Source: Microbacterium luteolum
GTDB taxonomy: Bacteria > Actinomycetota > Actinomycetes > Actinomycetales > Microbacteriaceae
Assembly: GCF_039533965.1 (NCBI RefSeq)
Contig: NZ_BAAAUN010000001.1
Location: forward strand, 310,001-374,000
DNA: 64,000 nt
Reading direction: 5' to 3'
Positions 17,747 to 26,835 of the stretch are shown piece by piece. Positions within the stretch are counted from its first letter, which is position 1, and every line of letters starts with the position of its first letter. The position numbers and the translations under genes are program-made. The notes beneath the pieces are model-generated. The model saw only the letters and a program-made list of their open reading frames with translations. It made no database searches and had not been told where the DNA came from.

Positions 17747-20473
17747 TCAGCTCTCCCCGCCCGCGTTGCCGCTGGTGCCGGCGTTGACGTCGTGCAGGCT
17801 GTACTTCTGGATCGCCTGCGCGGCCAGAGACCGGTCGACGACGCCGTCTTCGGCGAGCGACTGCAGCGTGCGGACCACGACCGACGGTCCGTCGATCTTG
17901 AAGAAGCGACGAGCGGCGGCACGCGTGTCGGAGAAGCCGAAGCCGTCCGCACCGAGCGTCGCGAACCGGTTCGGCACCCAGGGGCGGATCTGGTCCTGCA
18001 CCGCGTGCATGAAGTCGCTGACCGCGACGACCGGACCCTCTGCACCCTGCAGCTTCTGGGTGAGGTACGCCGTGCGGGGCTCCTCCTCCGGGTAGAGGAA
18101 GTTGTGCTCGTCGGCGGCGAGGCCGTCGCGGCGCAGCTCGGTCCACGAGGTGACCGACCAGACATCGGCGATCACGCCCCAGTCGTTCTTCAGGAGCTCC
18201 TGCGCCTCGAGGGCCCAGGGCAGACCGACACCCGATGCGAACAGCTGAGCGCGGGGACCTTCGCCCTCGCCGACCGAGACGCGGTGGATGCCGCGGACGA
18301 TGCCGTCGACGTCCACGTTCTCGGGCTCGGCGGGCATCACCATGGGCTCGTTGTAGAGCGTGATGTAGTACATCACGTTGGGGTCCTCGTGGTTGCCGCC
18401 GTACATGCGCTCGAGACCGGAGCGCATGATGTGCGCGATCTCGTAGCCGTAGGCCGGGTCGTACGAGATCGTCGCCGGGTTCGTCGACGCGAGCAGGTGC
18501 GAGTGACCGTCGGCGTGCTGCAGGCCCTCACCCGTCAGCGTCGTGCGGCCGGCGGTGGCGCCCATGATGAACCCGCGGGCCATCTGGTCGCCGGCGGCCC
18601 ACTGCGCGTCACCGGTGCGCTGGAAGCCGAACATCGAGTAGAAGAGGTAGATCGGGATCAGCGGTTCGCCGTGCGTGGCATACGAGGTGCCCGTGGCCGT
18701 GAACGCCGCGAGAGCGCCCGCCTCGTTGATACCGACGTGCATGATCTGGCCCTGCGGGCTCTCCTTGTAGGCGAGGAGCAGCTCACGGTCGACCGAGGTG
18801 TAGTGCTGGCCGTTCGGGTTGTAGATCTTCGCCGTCGGGAAGTACGCGTCCATACCGAACGTGCGCGCCTCGTCGGGGATGATCGGCACGATGCGGTGGC
18901 CGAAGTCCTTCGACCGCAGGAGGTCTTTGAGCAGACGGACGAACGCCATGGTCGTGGCGATCTCCTGCGTGCCCGAGCCCTTCTTGGGCAGGGCGTAGGC
19001 CGTGTCATCCGGCAGCGAGAGTCCGACGTGCGTCGAACGGCGCTCGGGAAGGAAGCCGCCGAGTGCCTGACGGCGCTCGAGCATGTACTGGATCGTCTCG
19101 TCCTGGGGTCCCGGGTTGTAGTACGGGGGCAGGTACGGGTTCTCCTCGAGCTGCGCGTCCGTGATCGGGATGTGCATGGCGTCGCGGAACGTCTTGAGGT
19201 TGTCCAGCGTCATCTTCTTCATCTGGTGGGTCGCGTTGCGGCCCTCGAAGTGCGGACCGAGGCCGTAGCCCTTGACGGTCTTCGCGAGGATGACGGTCGG
19301 CTTGCCCTTGTGCTCGGTCGCGGCCTTGAACGCGGCGTAGACCTTGCGGTAGTCGTGGCCACCGCGCTTGAGGTTCCAGATGTCGTCGTCGGAGTAGTCC
19401 TTGACGAGGGCGGCTGCGCGCTCGTCGCGACCGAAGAAGTGCTCGCGGATGTACGCGCCCGACTCGGCCTTGTAGGTCTGGTAGTCGCCGTCGGGGGTGA
19501 CGTTCATGATGTTGAGCAGAGCGCCCTCGGTGTCGCGGGCGAGCAGGTCGTCCCATTCGCGACCCCAGACGACCTTGATGACGTTCCAGCCGGCACCGCG
19601 GAAGAACGACTCGAGCTCCTGGACGATCTTGCCGTTGCCGCGCACCGGGCCGTCGAGACGCTGGAGGTTGCAGTTGACGACGAAGGTCAGGTTGTCGAGA
19701 CCCTCGTTCGCCGCGACCTGCAGCTGACCGCGGCTCTCGACCTCGTCCATCTCGCCGTCGCCGAGGAAGGCCCAGACGTGCGAGGCGGAGGTGTCCTTGA
19801 TGCCGCGGTTCTCGAGGTACTTGTTCGACATCGCCTGGTAGATGGCGTTGATCGGACCGAGACCCATGGAGACGGTGGGGAACTGCCAGTACTCCGGCAT
19901 GAGGCGCGGGTGCGGGTAGGAGGGGATGCCGTTCGGGGCGTGCGACTTCTCCTGGCGGAATCCGTCGAGCTGGTCCTCGGTCAGGCGGCCTTCGAGGAAG
20001 GAGCGGGCGTAGGTGCCGGGGGAGGCGTGGCCCTGCACGAAGATCTGGTCGGCGCCGCCGGGGTTGTCGGCACCCTTGAAGAAGTGGTTGAAGCCCACCT
20101 CGTAGAGGGCGGCCGACGACGCGTAGGTCGAGATGTGGCCGCCGACGCCGATGCCGGGGCGCTGTGCGCGGTGCACCGTGATGGCCGCGTTCCAGCGGAT
20201 CCACGCGCGGTAGCGACGCTCGACCTCTTCGTCACCGGGGAACTCGGGCTCGTTCTCCGGAGCGATCGTGTTGATGTAGTCCGTGGTCGGAACCATCGGG
20301 ACGCCCAGGTGCAGCTCCTTGGAGCGCTTGAGCAGGCTGAGCATGATCTCGCGGCCGCGGCCGTGGCCCTTGGCATCCACCAGCTCATCGAGCGACTGCT
20401 GCCACTCTCCGGTTTCTTCCGGATCGCTGTCCTGGGGGCCTTGGGAATAAGGATCCTGGTCGTGCACAGTCAC
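17747..20473 (-). CDS. aceE: pyruvate dehydrogenase E1 component (homodimeric)
   Basis: A 908-residue thiamine-diphosphate enzyme that decarboxylates pyruvate and acetylates the E2 lipoyl group. The TPP-Mg motif [12 protein letters not shown] through NCNLQR is near residues 255-290. It is the single-chain alpha2 type, as in other Actinobacteria. The E2 and E3 genes are 30 kb away at 50212-53431. The start is GTG at 20473 with AAAGG about 10 nt upstream. It is placed directly before fasR and the fab genes, linking acetyl-CoA supply to lipid synthesis. Confidence 0.95.
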   Translation of the reverse strand: MTVHDQDPYSQGPQDSDPEETGEWQQSLDELVDAKGHGRGREIMLSLLKRSKELHLGVPMVPTTDYINTIAPENEPEFPGDEEVERRYRAWIRWNAAITVHRAQRPGIGVGGHISTYASSAALYEVGFNHFFKGADNPGGADQIFVQGHASPGTYARSFLEGRLTEDQLDGFRQEKSHAPNGIPSYPHPRLMPEYWQFPTVSMGLGPINAIYQAMSNKYLENRGIKDTSASHVWAFLGDGEMDEVESRGQLQVAANEGLDNLTFVVNCNLQRLDGPVRGNGKIVQELESFFRGAGWNVIKVVWGREWDDLLARDTEGALLNIMNVTPDGDYQTYKAESGAYIREHFFGRDERAAALVKDYSDDDIWNLKRGGHDYRKVYAAFKAATEHKGKPTVILAKTVKGYGLGPHFEGRNATHQMKKMTLDNLKTFRDAMHIPITDAQLEENPYLPPYYNPGPQDETIQYMLERRQALGGFLPERRSTHVGLSLPDDTAYALPKKGSGTQEIATTMAFVRLLKDLLRSKDFGHRIVPIIPDEARTFGMDAYFPTAKIYNPNGQHYTSVDRELLLAYKESPQGQIMHVGINEAGALAAFTATGTSYATHGEPLIPIYLFYSMFGFQRTGDAQWAAGDQMARGFIMGATAGRTTLTGEGLQHADGHSHLLASTNPATISYDPAYGYEIAHIMRSGLERMYGGNHEDPNVMYYITLYNEPMVMPAEPENVDVDGIVRGIHRVSVGEGEGPRAQLFASGVGLPWALEAQELLKNDWGVIADVWSVTSWTELRRDGLAADEHNFLYPEEEPRTAYLTQKLQGAEGPVVAVSDFMHAVQDQIRPWVPNRFATLGADGFGFSDTRAAARRFFKIDGPSVVVRTLQSLAEDGVVDRSLAAQAIQKYSLHDVNAGTSGNAGGES

Positions 20474-20650
20474 GGGGCGAACCTTTCGTCAAGCTGGCAG
20501 GTCATGCCAAGGAAACGGGAAGCGACGCGGGCAGCCTTGTCGGCTGTGCACAACGCGCGCCGGGTTCAGCCTATCCCTCTTCCACGACACGGGCGTGCAT
20601 CGGGTCCCCGACGCACATGGGCGGATGCCGGCAAGAGTTCGCGAGTCCCC

Positions 20651-20677
20651 TGTCACATCGGGGGCGCGGCCGGTGTC
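20651..20677 (+). promoter_or_regulatory. ECF41-type promoter
   Basis: TGTCACA (20651-20657), then exactly 16 bp, then TGTC (20674-20677). The published ECF41 consensus is TGTCACA-N16-CGTC, so only one base differs. It lies 51 bp before the carboxymuconolactone-decarboxylase-like gene, the usual ECF41 target. Confidence 0.75.
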
Positions 20678-20728
20678 TCCATGTCGAAGGTCCGAAAACC
20701 CGGCATCGACATAGAAGGAGACACGAAC

Positions 20729-21334
20729 ATGAGCAGCAACATGACCCGCATCCCGCCCGCAGAGGTCACCGGGATCTACGGCGCGATGGTGAAGGTGTTC
20801 GCGAAGAAGATGATGGGCCGGGTGCCGGAATCCGTCGGAGTCCTCTGGAACAACCCTGCGGTCATGAAGGACGCGATGGGCATCGGCCAGAAGAGCGAGA
20901 GCTGGTCCGAGCTCGACCGAGATCTGGCGTCGTACGCGGCGATGGCGGCCGCGGCGACGATCGGCTGCAGTTTCTGCCTCGACTTCAACTACTTCATGGG
21001 GCACAACCACGGTCTCGACGCGACGAAGATCCGGGAGGTGCCGCGCTGGCGGGAGGCGACTGTCTTCTCGCCCGTCGAACGCAGAGTGATGGAGTACGCG
21101 GAGGCTGCCAGCCAGACGCCGCCGGCCGTGACGGACGAGCTCTCCGACGCGCTGCTCGCCGACCTCGGACCTGCCGCACTCGTCGAGCTCGCCGCGCGCG
21201 TCGCGTTCATGAACATGAGCGCCAGGATGAACGTGGCCCTCGGCATCCACTCCGAAGAGTTCGCCGACGCGTGCGGGCTGCCTCCGCTCGCTGAACGGCC
21301 CACCGCCCGTGAGGCCGTCGGGGACACTGCGTAG
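20729..21334 (+). CDS. carboxymuconolactone decarboxylase / AhpD-like protein
   Basis: A 201-residue protein of the CMD/AhpD family. The redox motif Cys-Ser-Phe-Cys (IGCSFCLDF, about residue 80) suggests thiol chemistry. CMD-like proteins are one of the three partner types (with oxidoreductases and epimerases) typically encoded beside ECF41 sigma factors, and here the sigma gene follows after 10 bp. The gene has an ECF41 promoter upstream and GAAGGAG as ribosome binding site. A very long open frame running into it from 17420 is antisense of aceE and not part of the protein. Confidence 0.88.
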   Translation: MSSNMTRIPPAEVTGIYGAMVKVFAKKMMGRVPESVGVLWNNPAVMKDAMGIGQKSESWSELDRDLASYAAMAAAATIGCSFCLDFNYFMGHNHGLDATKIREVPRWREATVFSPVERRVMEYAEAASQTPPAVTDELSDALLADLGPAALVELAARVAFMNMSARMNVALGIHSEEFADACGLPPLAERPTAREAVGDTA

Positions 21335-21337
21335 GCT
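21332..21337 (+). promoter_or_regulatory. -10 hexamer TAGGCT, possible leaderless sigJ start
   Basis: TAGGCT overlaps the stop of the preceding gene and is 7 nt before the ATG at 21345, so the sigma gene may also be expressed without the upstream gene. Confidence 0.4.
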
Positions 21338-21344
21338 CGCGGAC

Positions 21345-22238
21345 ATGGATCGCGTCGAGAGCGCCGCCGATGACCCGTTCGTCGTGCACCGGAACCTCCT
21401 CTTCACCGTCGCCTACGAGATGCTCGGTTCGGCGGCGGATGCCGAGGACGTGCTGCAGGAGTCCTGGCTGCGCTGGGCGGCGGTCGATCCGTCGACGGTC
21501 ATGGCACCCAAGGCCTACCTCGTGCGGATCGTGACGCGGCAGGCGCTCAACCACATCCGCTCCGTCTCACGGCGTCGCGAGGACTACGTCGGGGAGTGGC
21601 TGCCCGAGCCGCTGCTCACCGCCCCCGACGTCGCCGAGGACGTCGAGCTCGCCGAGAGCCTGTCGATCGCGATGCTCACCGTTCTGGAGACACTGAGTCC
21701 GGCCGAGCGCGCGGTCTTCGTGCTGCGCGAGGTGTTCGATGTGCCGTACGACGAGATCGCGGATGCCGTGGCCAAGACCCCCGCCGCCGTGCGGCAGATC
21801 GCGCACCGCGCGAAGGATCATGTCGCGGCCCGCCGTCCGCGCATCCGCGTGGTGGCCTCCGAGCACGAACGCGCCGTCGACCAGCTCGTCGCCGCGCTGA
21901 ACACCGGTGACCTCCAGGGGCTGATGGACGTGCTCGCCCCGGACGTGGTCTCCGTCGCGGACGGCGGCGGCAAGGTGCGCGGCGCCGCACGTCGGCCGCT
22001 GGTCGGCGCGGACACGATCGCCCGCTACCTCGTCGGCAGCCTCGCCAAGCTCACCGGCGCTTTCCACGCGGCGGCGACCACCATCAACGGTCAGCCGGGC
22101 ATCCGGCTGGAGGTCGACGGGGAGCTCGCCGGAGTCGTCGCGGTCGTGGTCGAGGCCGGACTGATCGCCCGCATCTACTCGGTCGCGAACCCGGACAAGC
22201 TCGGACGCATGGGCCTCGAGGTGCCGCTGGTGCGGTGA
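21345..22238 (+). CDS. sigJ: ECF41-family sigma factor (SigJ-like) with SnoaL domain
   Basis: A 297-residue extracytoplasmic-function sigma factor. Region 2 (AYEMLGSAADAEDVLQESWLR) and region 4 (LSPAERAVFVLREVFDVPY) are followed by a C-terminal SnoaL-like domain of about 110 residues. That domain carries both hallmarks of group ECF41, DGGGK near residue 206 and NPDKL near residue 285. In this group the C-terminal domain replaces an anti-sigma factor and tunes activity. It lies 10 bp after its probable target gene. Confidence 0.9.
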   Translation: MDRVESAADDPFVVHRNLLFTVAYEMLGSAADAEDVLQESWLRWAAVDPSTVMAPKAYLVRIVTRQALNHIRSVSRRREDYVGEWLPEPLLTAPDVAEDVELAESLSIAMLTVLETLSPAERAVFVLREVFDVPYDEIADAVAKTPAAVRQIAHRAKDHVAARRPRIRVVASEHERAVDQLVAALNTGDLQGLMDVLAPDVVSVADGGGKVRGAARRPLVGADTIARYLVGSLAKLTGAFHAAATTINGQPGIRLEVDGELAGVVAVVVEAGLIARIYSVANPDKLGRMGLEVPLVR

Positions 22239-22264
22239 GGGCAACCTCTGCGCGTTCTCGTCGA

Positions 22265-22270
22265 TAAGAT
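22265..22270 (+). promoter_or_regulatory. -10 hexamer TAAGAT of the tRNA gene
   Basis: TAAGAT lies 9 nt before the mature 5' end of tRNA-Val. Confidence 0.45.
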
Positions 22271-22279
22271 GATCGGGAA

Positions 22280-22352
22280 GGGCCTTTAGCTCAGCTGGTA
22301 GAGCGCCACGTTTACACCGTGGATGTCGTCGGTTCGATCCCGGCAGGGCCCA
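22280..22352 (+). tRNA. tRNA-Val (anticodon TAC)
   Basis: A 73-nt cloverleaf. The acceptor stem is GGGCCTT with AGGGCCC, the D arm GCTC/GAGC, the anticodon stem CCACG/CGTGG around loop TTTACAC (anticodon TAC), the T arm GTCGG/CCGGC around TTCGATC, and the discriminator base A. CCA is not fully encoded (A-CC-G). Confidence 0.93.
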
Positions 22353-22446
22353 CCGAGAAAGTACTGGGCAAAGCGGATCTCTTCGATCTCAGGCAACCGA
22401 GCGCGACCCCCGGTTCGTCGATGTCCGCTGTCGAGGCTGTCGCGCG

Positions 22447-22462
22447 TCCATCGTTTGATGGA
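22447..22462. promoter_or_regulatory. palindrome upstream of the MMPL gene
   Basis: TCCATC and GATGGA arms with a 4-bp spacer, 58 bp before the exporter start. It is a possible repressor site; no regulator is assigned. Confidence 0.3.
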
Positions 22463-22520
22463 GATGGGTGTCAATGGTCCGGGCGATGCCCGGGATCCGA
22501 CGGCCGACTTTGCTTGAGTC

Positions 22521-24581
22521 GTGCACGCTTTCTCTGAATCTCTGTCTCGTATGCTCACCTCCCGCCGCGGAGCGTGGCTTTCTCTGGCGATCGGTGTCAT
22601 CGCGCTGGTCGCTCTGCTCGGCATCTTCGGTCGCGCCGCGATGACGACGGCCGACCAGAGCGAACCCCCAGGATCCGAGTCCGCTCGGGTCGCCGCCGTG
22701 ACCGAGGAGTTCCCCGACGCGGACGACCGGACGTTGATCGTCGTGGCCTCGAGCGCAGACGAGTCAGCGTTGACAGATGCTCAGCGGGCCGGGATCGCAT
22801 CGCTTGCGGACGAGCTGGAAGCGGTTGCCGGGGCAAAGGTGCTGGGGCCCTTTCCGAGCGATGACGGGATCGCCCAGGTGATCCAGGTGACGGCGTCCGT
22901 GAGCGATGACCATACCGAAGCTGATCGCCTTCTCGTGGAGGAAGTGCGCGGCATCGTCGCGGATCACCGCGTGCACGGGGTCGATGCCCAGGTGACGGGT
23001 GGTCCGGCTTTCGGCGCCGATATCGCGGCGGCCTTCGACGGCGCTGACTTCACGTTGCTCCTGGTGACGATCGGGATCGTCGCCCTCTTGCTGATCTTCA
23101 CCTATCGTTCCCCCGTGTTGTGGCTGATCCCGCTTGTGGTGGTCGGCGTCGCTGATCAGGCCGCCAATAAGGCCACGGCCGCACTCGGCAGCGCGATGGG
23201 CCTGCAGTTCGACACCGGCATCGTGAGCGTGCTGGTGTTCGGTGCGGGAACGAACTACGCACTGTTGTTGATCTCGCGGTATCGCGAGCAGTTGTCGTCG
23301 GATCCTGATCATCGGAGCGCATTGGCAGCCGCGTGGCGGGCGACCGTTCCCGCGATCCTGGCGTCCAACGTGACAGTCGTGCTGTCGCTGCTGACCCTGG
23401 TGCTGGCCGTTGTGCCGGGCACGCGTGGTCTCGGGGTCGCATGCGCCCTGGGACTGGTGATCGCTCTCGCAGCTGTGCTGCTCGTGTTGCCGCCGGCACT
23501 GGCGGTGTGTGGGCGGGGCGTGTTCTGGCCGTTCGTCCCGCGCCCCGGCGCTAAAACCGCCGCAGAGCAGGGGAAGGTGTGGCGAAAGGTCGCGACGCGT
23601 GTCGTGAACAAGCCGTGGGTGCCGCTCGTTGCCGGGCTCGCGCTGCTCGGCGTCATGTCCGCCGGACTGTTCGGGGTGTCTGTCGGTCTCAGCCAGGTGG
23701 AGAAGTTCCGTGTGCCGTCGGAGTCGGCGATCGGGCTCGAAGCACTCAGCTCGCATTTCGATGCAGGGCAGGCGCAGCCGTTCGTCATCGTCGCATCGGC
23801 CGCCGAGTCTCAGGACGTCCAGGATGCTGCGGCATCCGTCGATGGCGTGGTGCAGGTCACAGAGTCGGCGACCAGCGACGACGGCGAGCTGGTCCGACTG
23901 TCTGTGATCGGGGAGCCGGCGCCAGGAAGCCCCGAAAGTCGGGAGCTCGTGACGGATCTGCGGACGGCAGTGCACGCTGTCCCGGGAGCGGACGCCATCG
24001 TCGGAGGTCAAGGCGCGTCGGATGTGGACGCGCGAGAGGGCAACTTGCGCGACTTCCTGCTCGTCGCTCCTCTCATCCTGATCCTGACCCTGCTGGTGCT
24101 CATCGTGCTGCTGCGCGCGGTGCTCGCTCCAGTCATCCTGCTCGCCGTCAACGCGCTCAGCGCGATCGCCGCGATCGGGGCGGGCGCTTGGCTCAGCCGC
24201 ACCCTGTTCGGCTGGGACGCCTTGGACCTTCAGGTTCCGCTGCTGGCATTCCTGTTCCTGGTCGCCCTGGGAGTGGACTACACGATCTTCCTCGTGCACC
24301 GTGCGCGCACCGAAGCGGAATCTGTGGGGACGCGGGCGGGAATGGTCACCGCGCTCGCGACGACGGGAGGCGTCATCACCAGCGCGGGGATCGTCCTCGC
24401 CGCGGTGTTCGCAGCCCTCGGCCTGCTCCCGCTGGTGACCCTCGGGCAGATCGGTCTCATCGTCGGCGTGGGTGTGCTCGTCGACACACTCGTCGTTCGC
24501 ACGCTCGTCGTTCCCGCTCTGTTCGCGGTCGTCGGAGACCGCATGTGGCCGCGGCGTCGCGTCGCCGCTCGCGTTCACTGA
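22521..24581 (+). CDS. MMPL/RND-family membrane exporter
   Basis: A 686-residue inner-membrane protein with two repeats of one plus five transmembrane segments and two large external loops, the MmpL plan. Repeat hallmarks are FGAGTNYALLLISRY near residue 240 and LGVDYTIFLVHRAR near residue 585. Such proteins export lipids or drugs using the proton gradient. Codon use differs from neighbours: many TTG leucines and more A/T-ending codons. This and its place just after a tRNA gene suggest acquisition by transfer. The start is GTG at 22521; an ATG at 22551 is possible. Confidence 0.85.
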   Translation: MHAFSESLSRMLTSRRGAWLSLAIGVIALVALLGIFGRAAMTTADQSEPPGSESARVAAVTEEFPDADDRTLIVVASSADESALTDAQRAGIASLADELEAVAGAKVLGPFPSDDGIAQVIQVTASVSDDHTEADRLLVEEVRGIVADHRVHGVDAQVTGGPAFGADIAAAFDGADFTLLLVTIGIVALLLIFTYRSPVLWLIPLVVVGVADQAANKATAALGSAMGLQFDTGIVSVLVFGAGTNYALLLISRYREQLSSDPDHRSALAAAWRATVPAILASNVTVVLSLLTLVLAVVPGTRGLGVACALGLVIALAAVLLVLPPALAVCGRGVFWPFVPRPGAKTAAEQGKVWRKVATRVVNKPWVPLVAGLALLGVMSAGLFGVSVGLSQVEKFRVPSESAIGLEALSSHFDAGQAQPFVIVASAAESQDVQDAAASVDGVVQVTESATSDDGELVRLSVIGEPAPGSPESRELVTDLRTAVHAVPGADAIVGGQGASDVDAREGNLRDFLLVAPLILILTLLVLIVLLRAVLAPVILLAVNALSAIAAIGAGAWLSRTLFGWDALDLQVPLLAFLFLVALGVDYTIFLVHRARTEAESVGTRAGMVTALATTGGVITSAGIVLAAVFAALGLLPLVTLGQIGLIVGVGVLVDTLVVRTLVVPALFAVVGDRMWPRRRVAARVH

Positions 24582-24623
24582 TGGCGGGCCGTGGCAGCGG
24601 GAACCCTTCCACCAACGTTCTTG

Positions 24624-24645
24624 AGTACAAAGGAGCATTTGTGCT
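24624..24645. promoter_or_regulatory. imperfect palindrome, ArsR operator candidate
   Basis: AGTACAAA (24624-24631) and TTTGTGCT (24638-24645) match in 7 of 8 positions with a 6-bp gap, 33 bp before the arsR-family gene. ArsR-type repressors commonly bind such sites in their own promoters. Confidence 0.45.
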
Positions 24646-24677
24646 AGCGTCGGCTCATCCGAAGGAGGAGGTGGCCG

Positions 24678-25013
24678 ATGGGTGCCGAAGCCGTTGCTGA
24701 TCTCGACCTCGCGCTGCGCGCCCTGGCAGACGGGAACCGCCGCGCGATCCTCCGGGTGATCCGCTCCGCTCCGCTGCCGGTGGGCGCGATCGCGGATGCT
24801 GCCGGACTCTCCCAGCAGACGACCTCCCACCACCTCGGCGTCCTGCGGCGAGCAGGGCTCGCCGTCAGCACCCGTGAGGGAACGCGGCATCTGTTCTCGG
24901 TCGACACCGACGGCCTGTCGGCCGTGCGTTCCTACCTGGACGACTTCTGGCCGAGCAAGCTGGCCACGTTGAAGTCCGTGATCGAGGCGCGCGAGGGCGA
25001 CGATCGTGGCTGA
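24678..25013 (+). CDS. ArsR-family transcriptional repressor
   Basis: A 111-residue winged-helix protein. The helix-turn-helix is in GAIADAAGLSQQTTSHHLGVL (about residues 35-55), followed by the wing RRAGLAVSTREGTRHLFSV. It has no cysteine metal site, so it is the non-metal subtype that usually precedes an SRPBCC-domain gene. It overlaps the next gene by 8 nt and has a purine-rich ribosome site (GGAGGAGG) upstream. Confidence 0.9.
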   Translation: MGAEAVADLDLALRALADGNRRAILRVIRSAPLPVGAIADAAGLSQQTTSHHLGVLRRAGLAVSTREGTRHLFSVDTDGLSAVRSYLDDFWPSKLATLKSVIEAREGDDRG

Positions 25014-25440
25014 GTTCCGGGACTCGATCGACATCGCCGCCGCTCCGGAGACCGTGTTCGACTATCTCGTCACGGCGGAGGGCATGACCGCCTGGATGGG
25101 GCAGTACGCCGAGCTCGATCCGACACCCGGCGGCCGGTTCGCGGTCGACATCGCCGGGCACGCCATCCGGGGAGAGTATCTGCACGTCGAGCATCCGCGC
25201 CGTGTCGTCGTCTCCTGGGGCGTGGCCGGGAGCGAGACGCTTCCCGCCGGATCATCGCGCGTCGAGTTCACCCTCACTCCGACCGGCACCGGCACGCGCG
25301 TCGACCTGACCCACTCGGACCTTCCCGACACCGAGGTGCGCGGTCACGCGCACGGCTGGGCGCACTTCCTGCCGCGTCTCGCGGCCGCAGGCGCAGGCGA
25401 CGACCTCGGAGCCGACGACTGGCGTCCGCTCGACGACTGA
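25006..25440 (+). CDS. SRPBCC (AHSA1-like) domain protein
   Basis: A 144-residue protein of the START/Bet v1-like fold, beginning DSIDIAAAPETVFDYLV and with WMGQYAELDPTPGG typical of the AHSA1 group. It probably binds a hydrophobic ligand. The GTG start at 25006 lies inside the end of the ArsR gene, so the two are coupled; ArsR plus AHSA1 is a standard pair in Actinobacteria. Confidence 0.88.
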   Translation: MAEFRDSIDIAAAPETVFDYLVTAEGMTAWMGQYAELDPTPGGRFAVDIAGHAIRGEYLHVEHPRRVVVSWGVAGSETLPAGSSRVEFTLTPTGTGTRVDLTHSDLPDTEVRGHAHGWAHFLPRLAAAGAGDDLGADDWRPLDD

Positions 25441-25474
25441 ACACCCACCGACCGCGCACAGCAAGGGGAAGAAC

Positions 25475-25825
25475 ATGGATACGGCATCCGACATCGTCCA
25501 GGGCTATCACCGGGCCTGGACCAGCGGCGACGTGGAGCAGGCGATGACCTACGTCGCGGACGACATCACCTGTCGCGCACCCGGGGTCGACCTGCAGGGC
25601 AAAGAGGCGTACGCGCGGTACATCGGCGGCTTCGCGCCCACGCTCACGGGCATCGGCGACATCGCCGAGTTCTCCGAAGGGGACCGTGTCGCGCTGTTCT
25701 ACTACCCCCAGACCGCTGCGACGTCGACCGCGCCGGCCGCCGAGTACTTCACGGTGCGCGACGGGCGGATCAGCGAGAGCATCCTCGTCTTCGATCGTCT
25801 CTCCTACGGTCCGCCGCGTCCGTGA
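25475..25825 (+). CDS. SnoaL/NTF2-like protein
   Basis: A 116-residue nuclear-transport-factor-2-fold protein. VQGYHRAWTSGDVEQAMTYV near the start and YFTVRDGRISESILVFD near the end are the SnoaL-like pattern. The pocket might bind or isomerise a small molecule; no activity can be assigned. It is the third gene of the arsR operon, 34 bp after the SRPBCC gene, with AAGGGGAA before the ATG. Confidence 0.85.
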   Translation: MDTASDIVQGYHRAWTSGDVEQAMTYVADDITCRAPGVDLQGKEAYARYIGGFAPTLTGIGDIAEFSEGDRVALFYYPQTAATSTAPAAEYFTVRDGRISESILVFDRLSYGPPRP

Positions 25826-25915
25826 GGAGGATCCGATCGAGCCTGCGGTTAGTCTGGACAGCACTCACACCGTGAGCATCGCCCACGGCAGAGCGACTGA
25901 ACTCCAGGAGCGACC

Positions 25916-26806
25916 ATGGCGCGACGCATCGTCATCAGCGGGGCATCCGGACTGATCGGCGGCGCGCTGACGACATCTCTCCGCGCGGACGGCATCGACG
26001 TCACGACGCTCGTGCGACGCCCTCCGAGGATTTCGTCCGAGCGGCAGTGGGCGCCGGGGGAGCGCGACCTCGACCCCGAGGTGCTCGCCGGCGCGGAGGC
26101 CATCGTGGCACTCGGCGGCGCCAGCGTCGGGCGACTGCCGTGGACGCCCCGGTATCGCGAGGAGCTGGTCGACTCCCGCTTGAAGAGCACGCGCACGATC
26201 ACGACCGCGCTGCGCGCGCTGCGCGACGATGCTCCGGCCCTCGTCTCGGCATCCGCCGTCGGCTATTACGGCTCGGCACCGGGGGAGCAGCTCACCGAGG
26301 ATTCGCCCGCGGGCGACACCTTCCTCGCCGAGCTCTGCGTGCAATGGGAGGCGGAGGCCCGCCGCGCCGAGGACCAGACCAGGGTGGCCCTGCTGCGCAC
26401 GGCTCCGGTGATCCACCGGCAGGGTGTTCTCAAGCCGATGATCCAGCTCACGCGATTCGGCCTCGCGGGCCCCCTCGGCCGCGGAACGCAGATCTGGCCC
26501 TGGATGTCGCTCGAGGACGAGGTCCGCGGCATCCGGCACGTCATCGATCAGAAGATCACCGGACCCGTGAACTTCACCGGACCGACACCCGCGACGGCGA
26601 ACGACATCGGCCGCGGCCTCGCCCGTGCGATGCACCGCCCCTTCTGGCTGCCTGCCCCCGCCTGGGCGCTGCGTCTCGCGCTGAGCGCGGCCGCGGCCGA
26701 TTCCCTCCTCCTCTCCGACGCGGATGTGCGGCCCACGGTGCTGGAGAAGTCCGGTTTCCGGTTCACGCATCCGACAGCGCAGGAGGCGGTCGCCTCGGCG
26801 GTGTGA
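25916..26806 (+). CDS. TIGR01777-family epimerase/SDR
   Basis: A 296-residue extended SDR. The NAD(P) motif GASGLIGGAL is at residues 8-17, SASAVGYYG carries the catalytic Ser-Tyr region, and the C-terminal DUF1731 part includes PAPAWALRLALS. The group resembles YfcH and plant SulA; substrates are unknown. AGGAG precedes the ATG, and a TAGTCT -10 lies at 25850-25855. Confidence 0.88.
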   Translation: MARRIVISGASGLIGGALTTSLRADGIDVTTLVRRPPRISSERQWAPGERDLDPEVLAGAEAIVALGGASVGRLPWTPRYREELVDSRLKSTRTITTALRALRDDAPALVSASAVGYYGSAPGEQLTEDSPAGDTFLAELCVQWEAEARRAEDQTRVALLRTAPVIHRQGVLKPMIQLTRFGLAGPLGRGTQIWPWMSLEDEVRGIRHVIDQKITGPVNFTGPTPATANDIGRGLARAMHRPFWLPAPAWALRLALSAAAADSLLLSDADVRPTVLEKSGFRFTHPTAQEAVASAV

Positions 26807-26835
26807 TCGCGTCCCGCGACTGCGAGACTGAGCCC

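Noticed and set aside
17420..20728. Long plus-strand open frame of over 1,000 codons antisense to aceE
   Set aside because: It is the usual high-GC shadow: aceE on the other strand is a clear enzyme over the same bases. Only the last 202 codons (from 20729) match a known family.
22280..22520. tRNA-Val as attachment site of an integrated element
   Set aside because: No integrase and no repeated tRNA 3' end are seen in the window, though the next gene has odd codon use.
22764..25034. Minus-strand open frame opposite the MMPL and arsR genes
   Set aside because: Composition is dominated by His, Gln and Arg from reading the wrong strand; both plus-strand genes are well supported.
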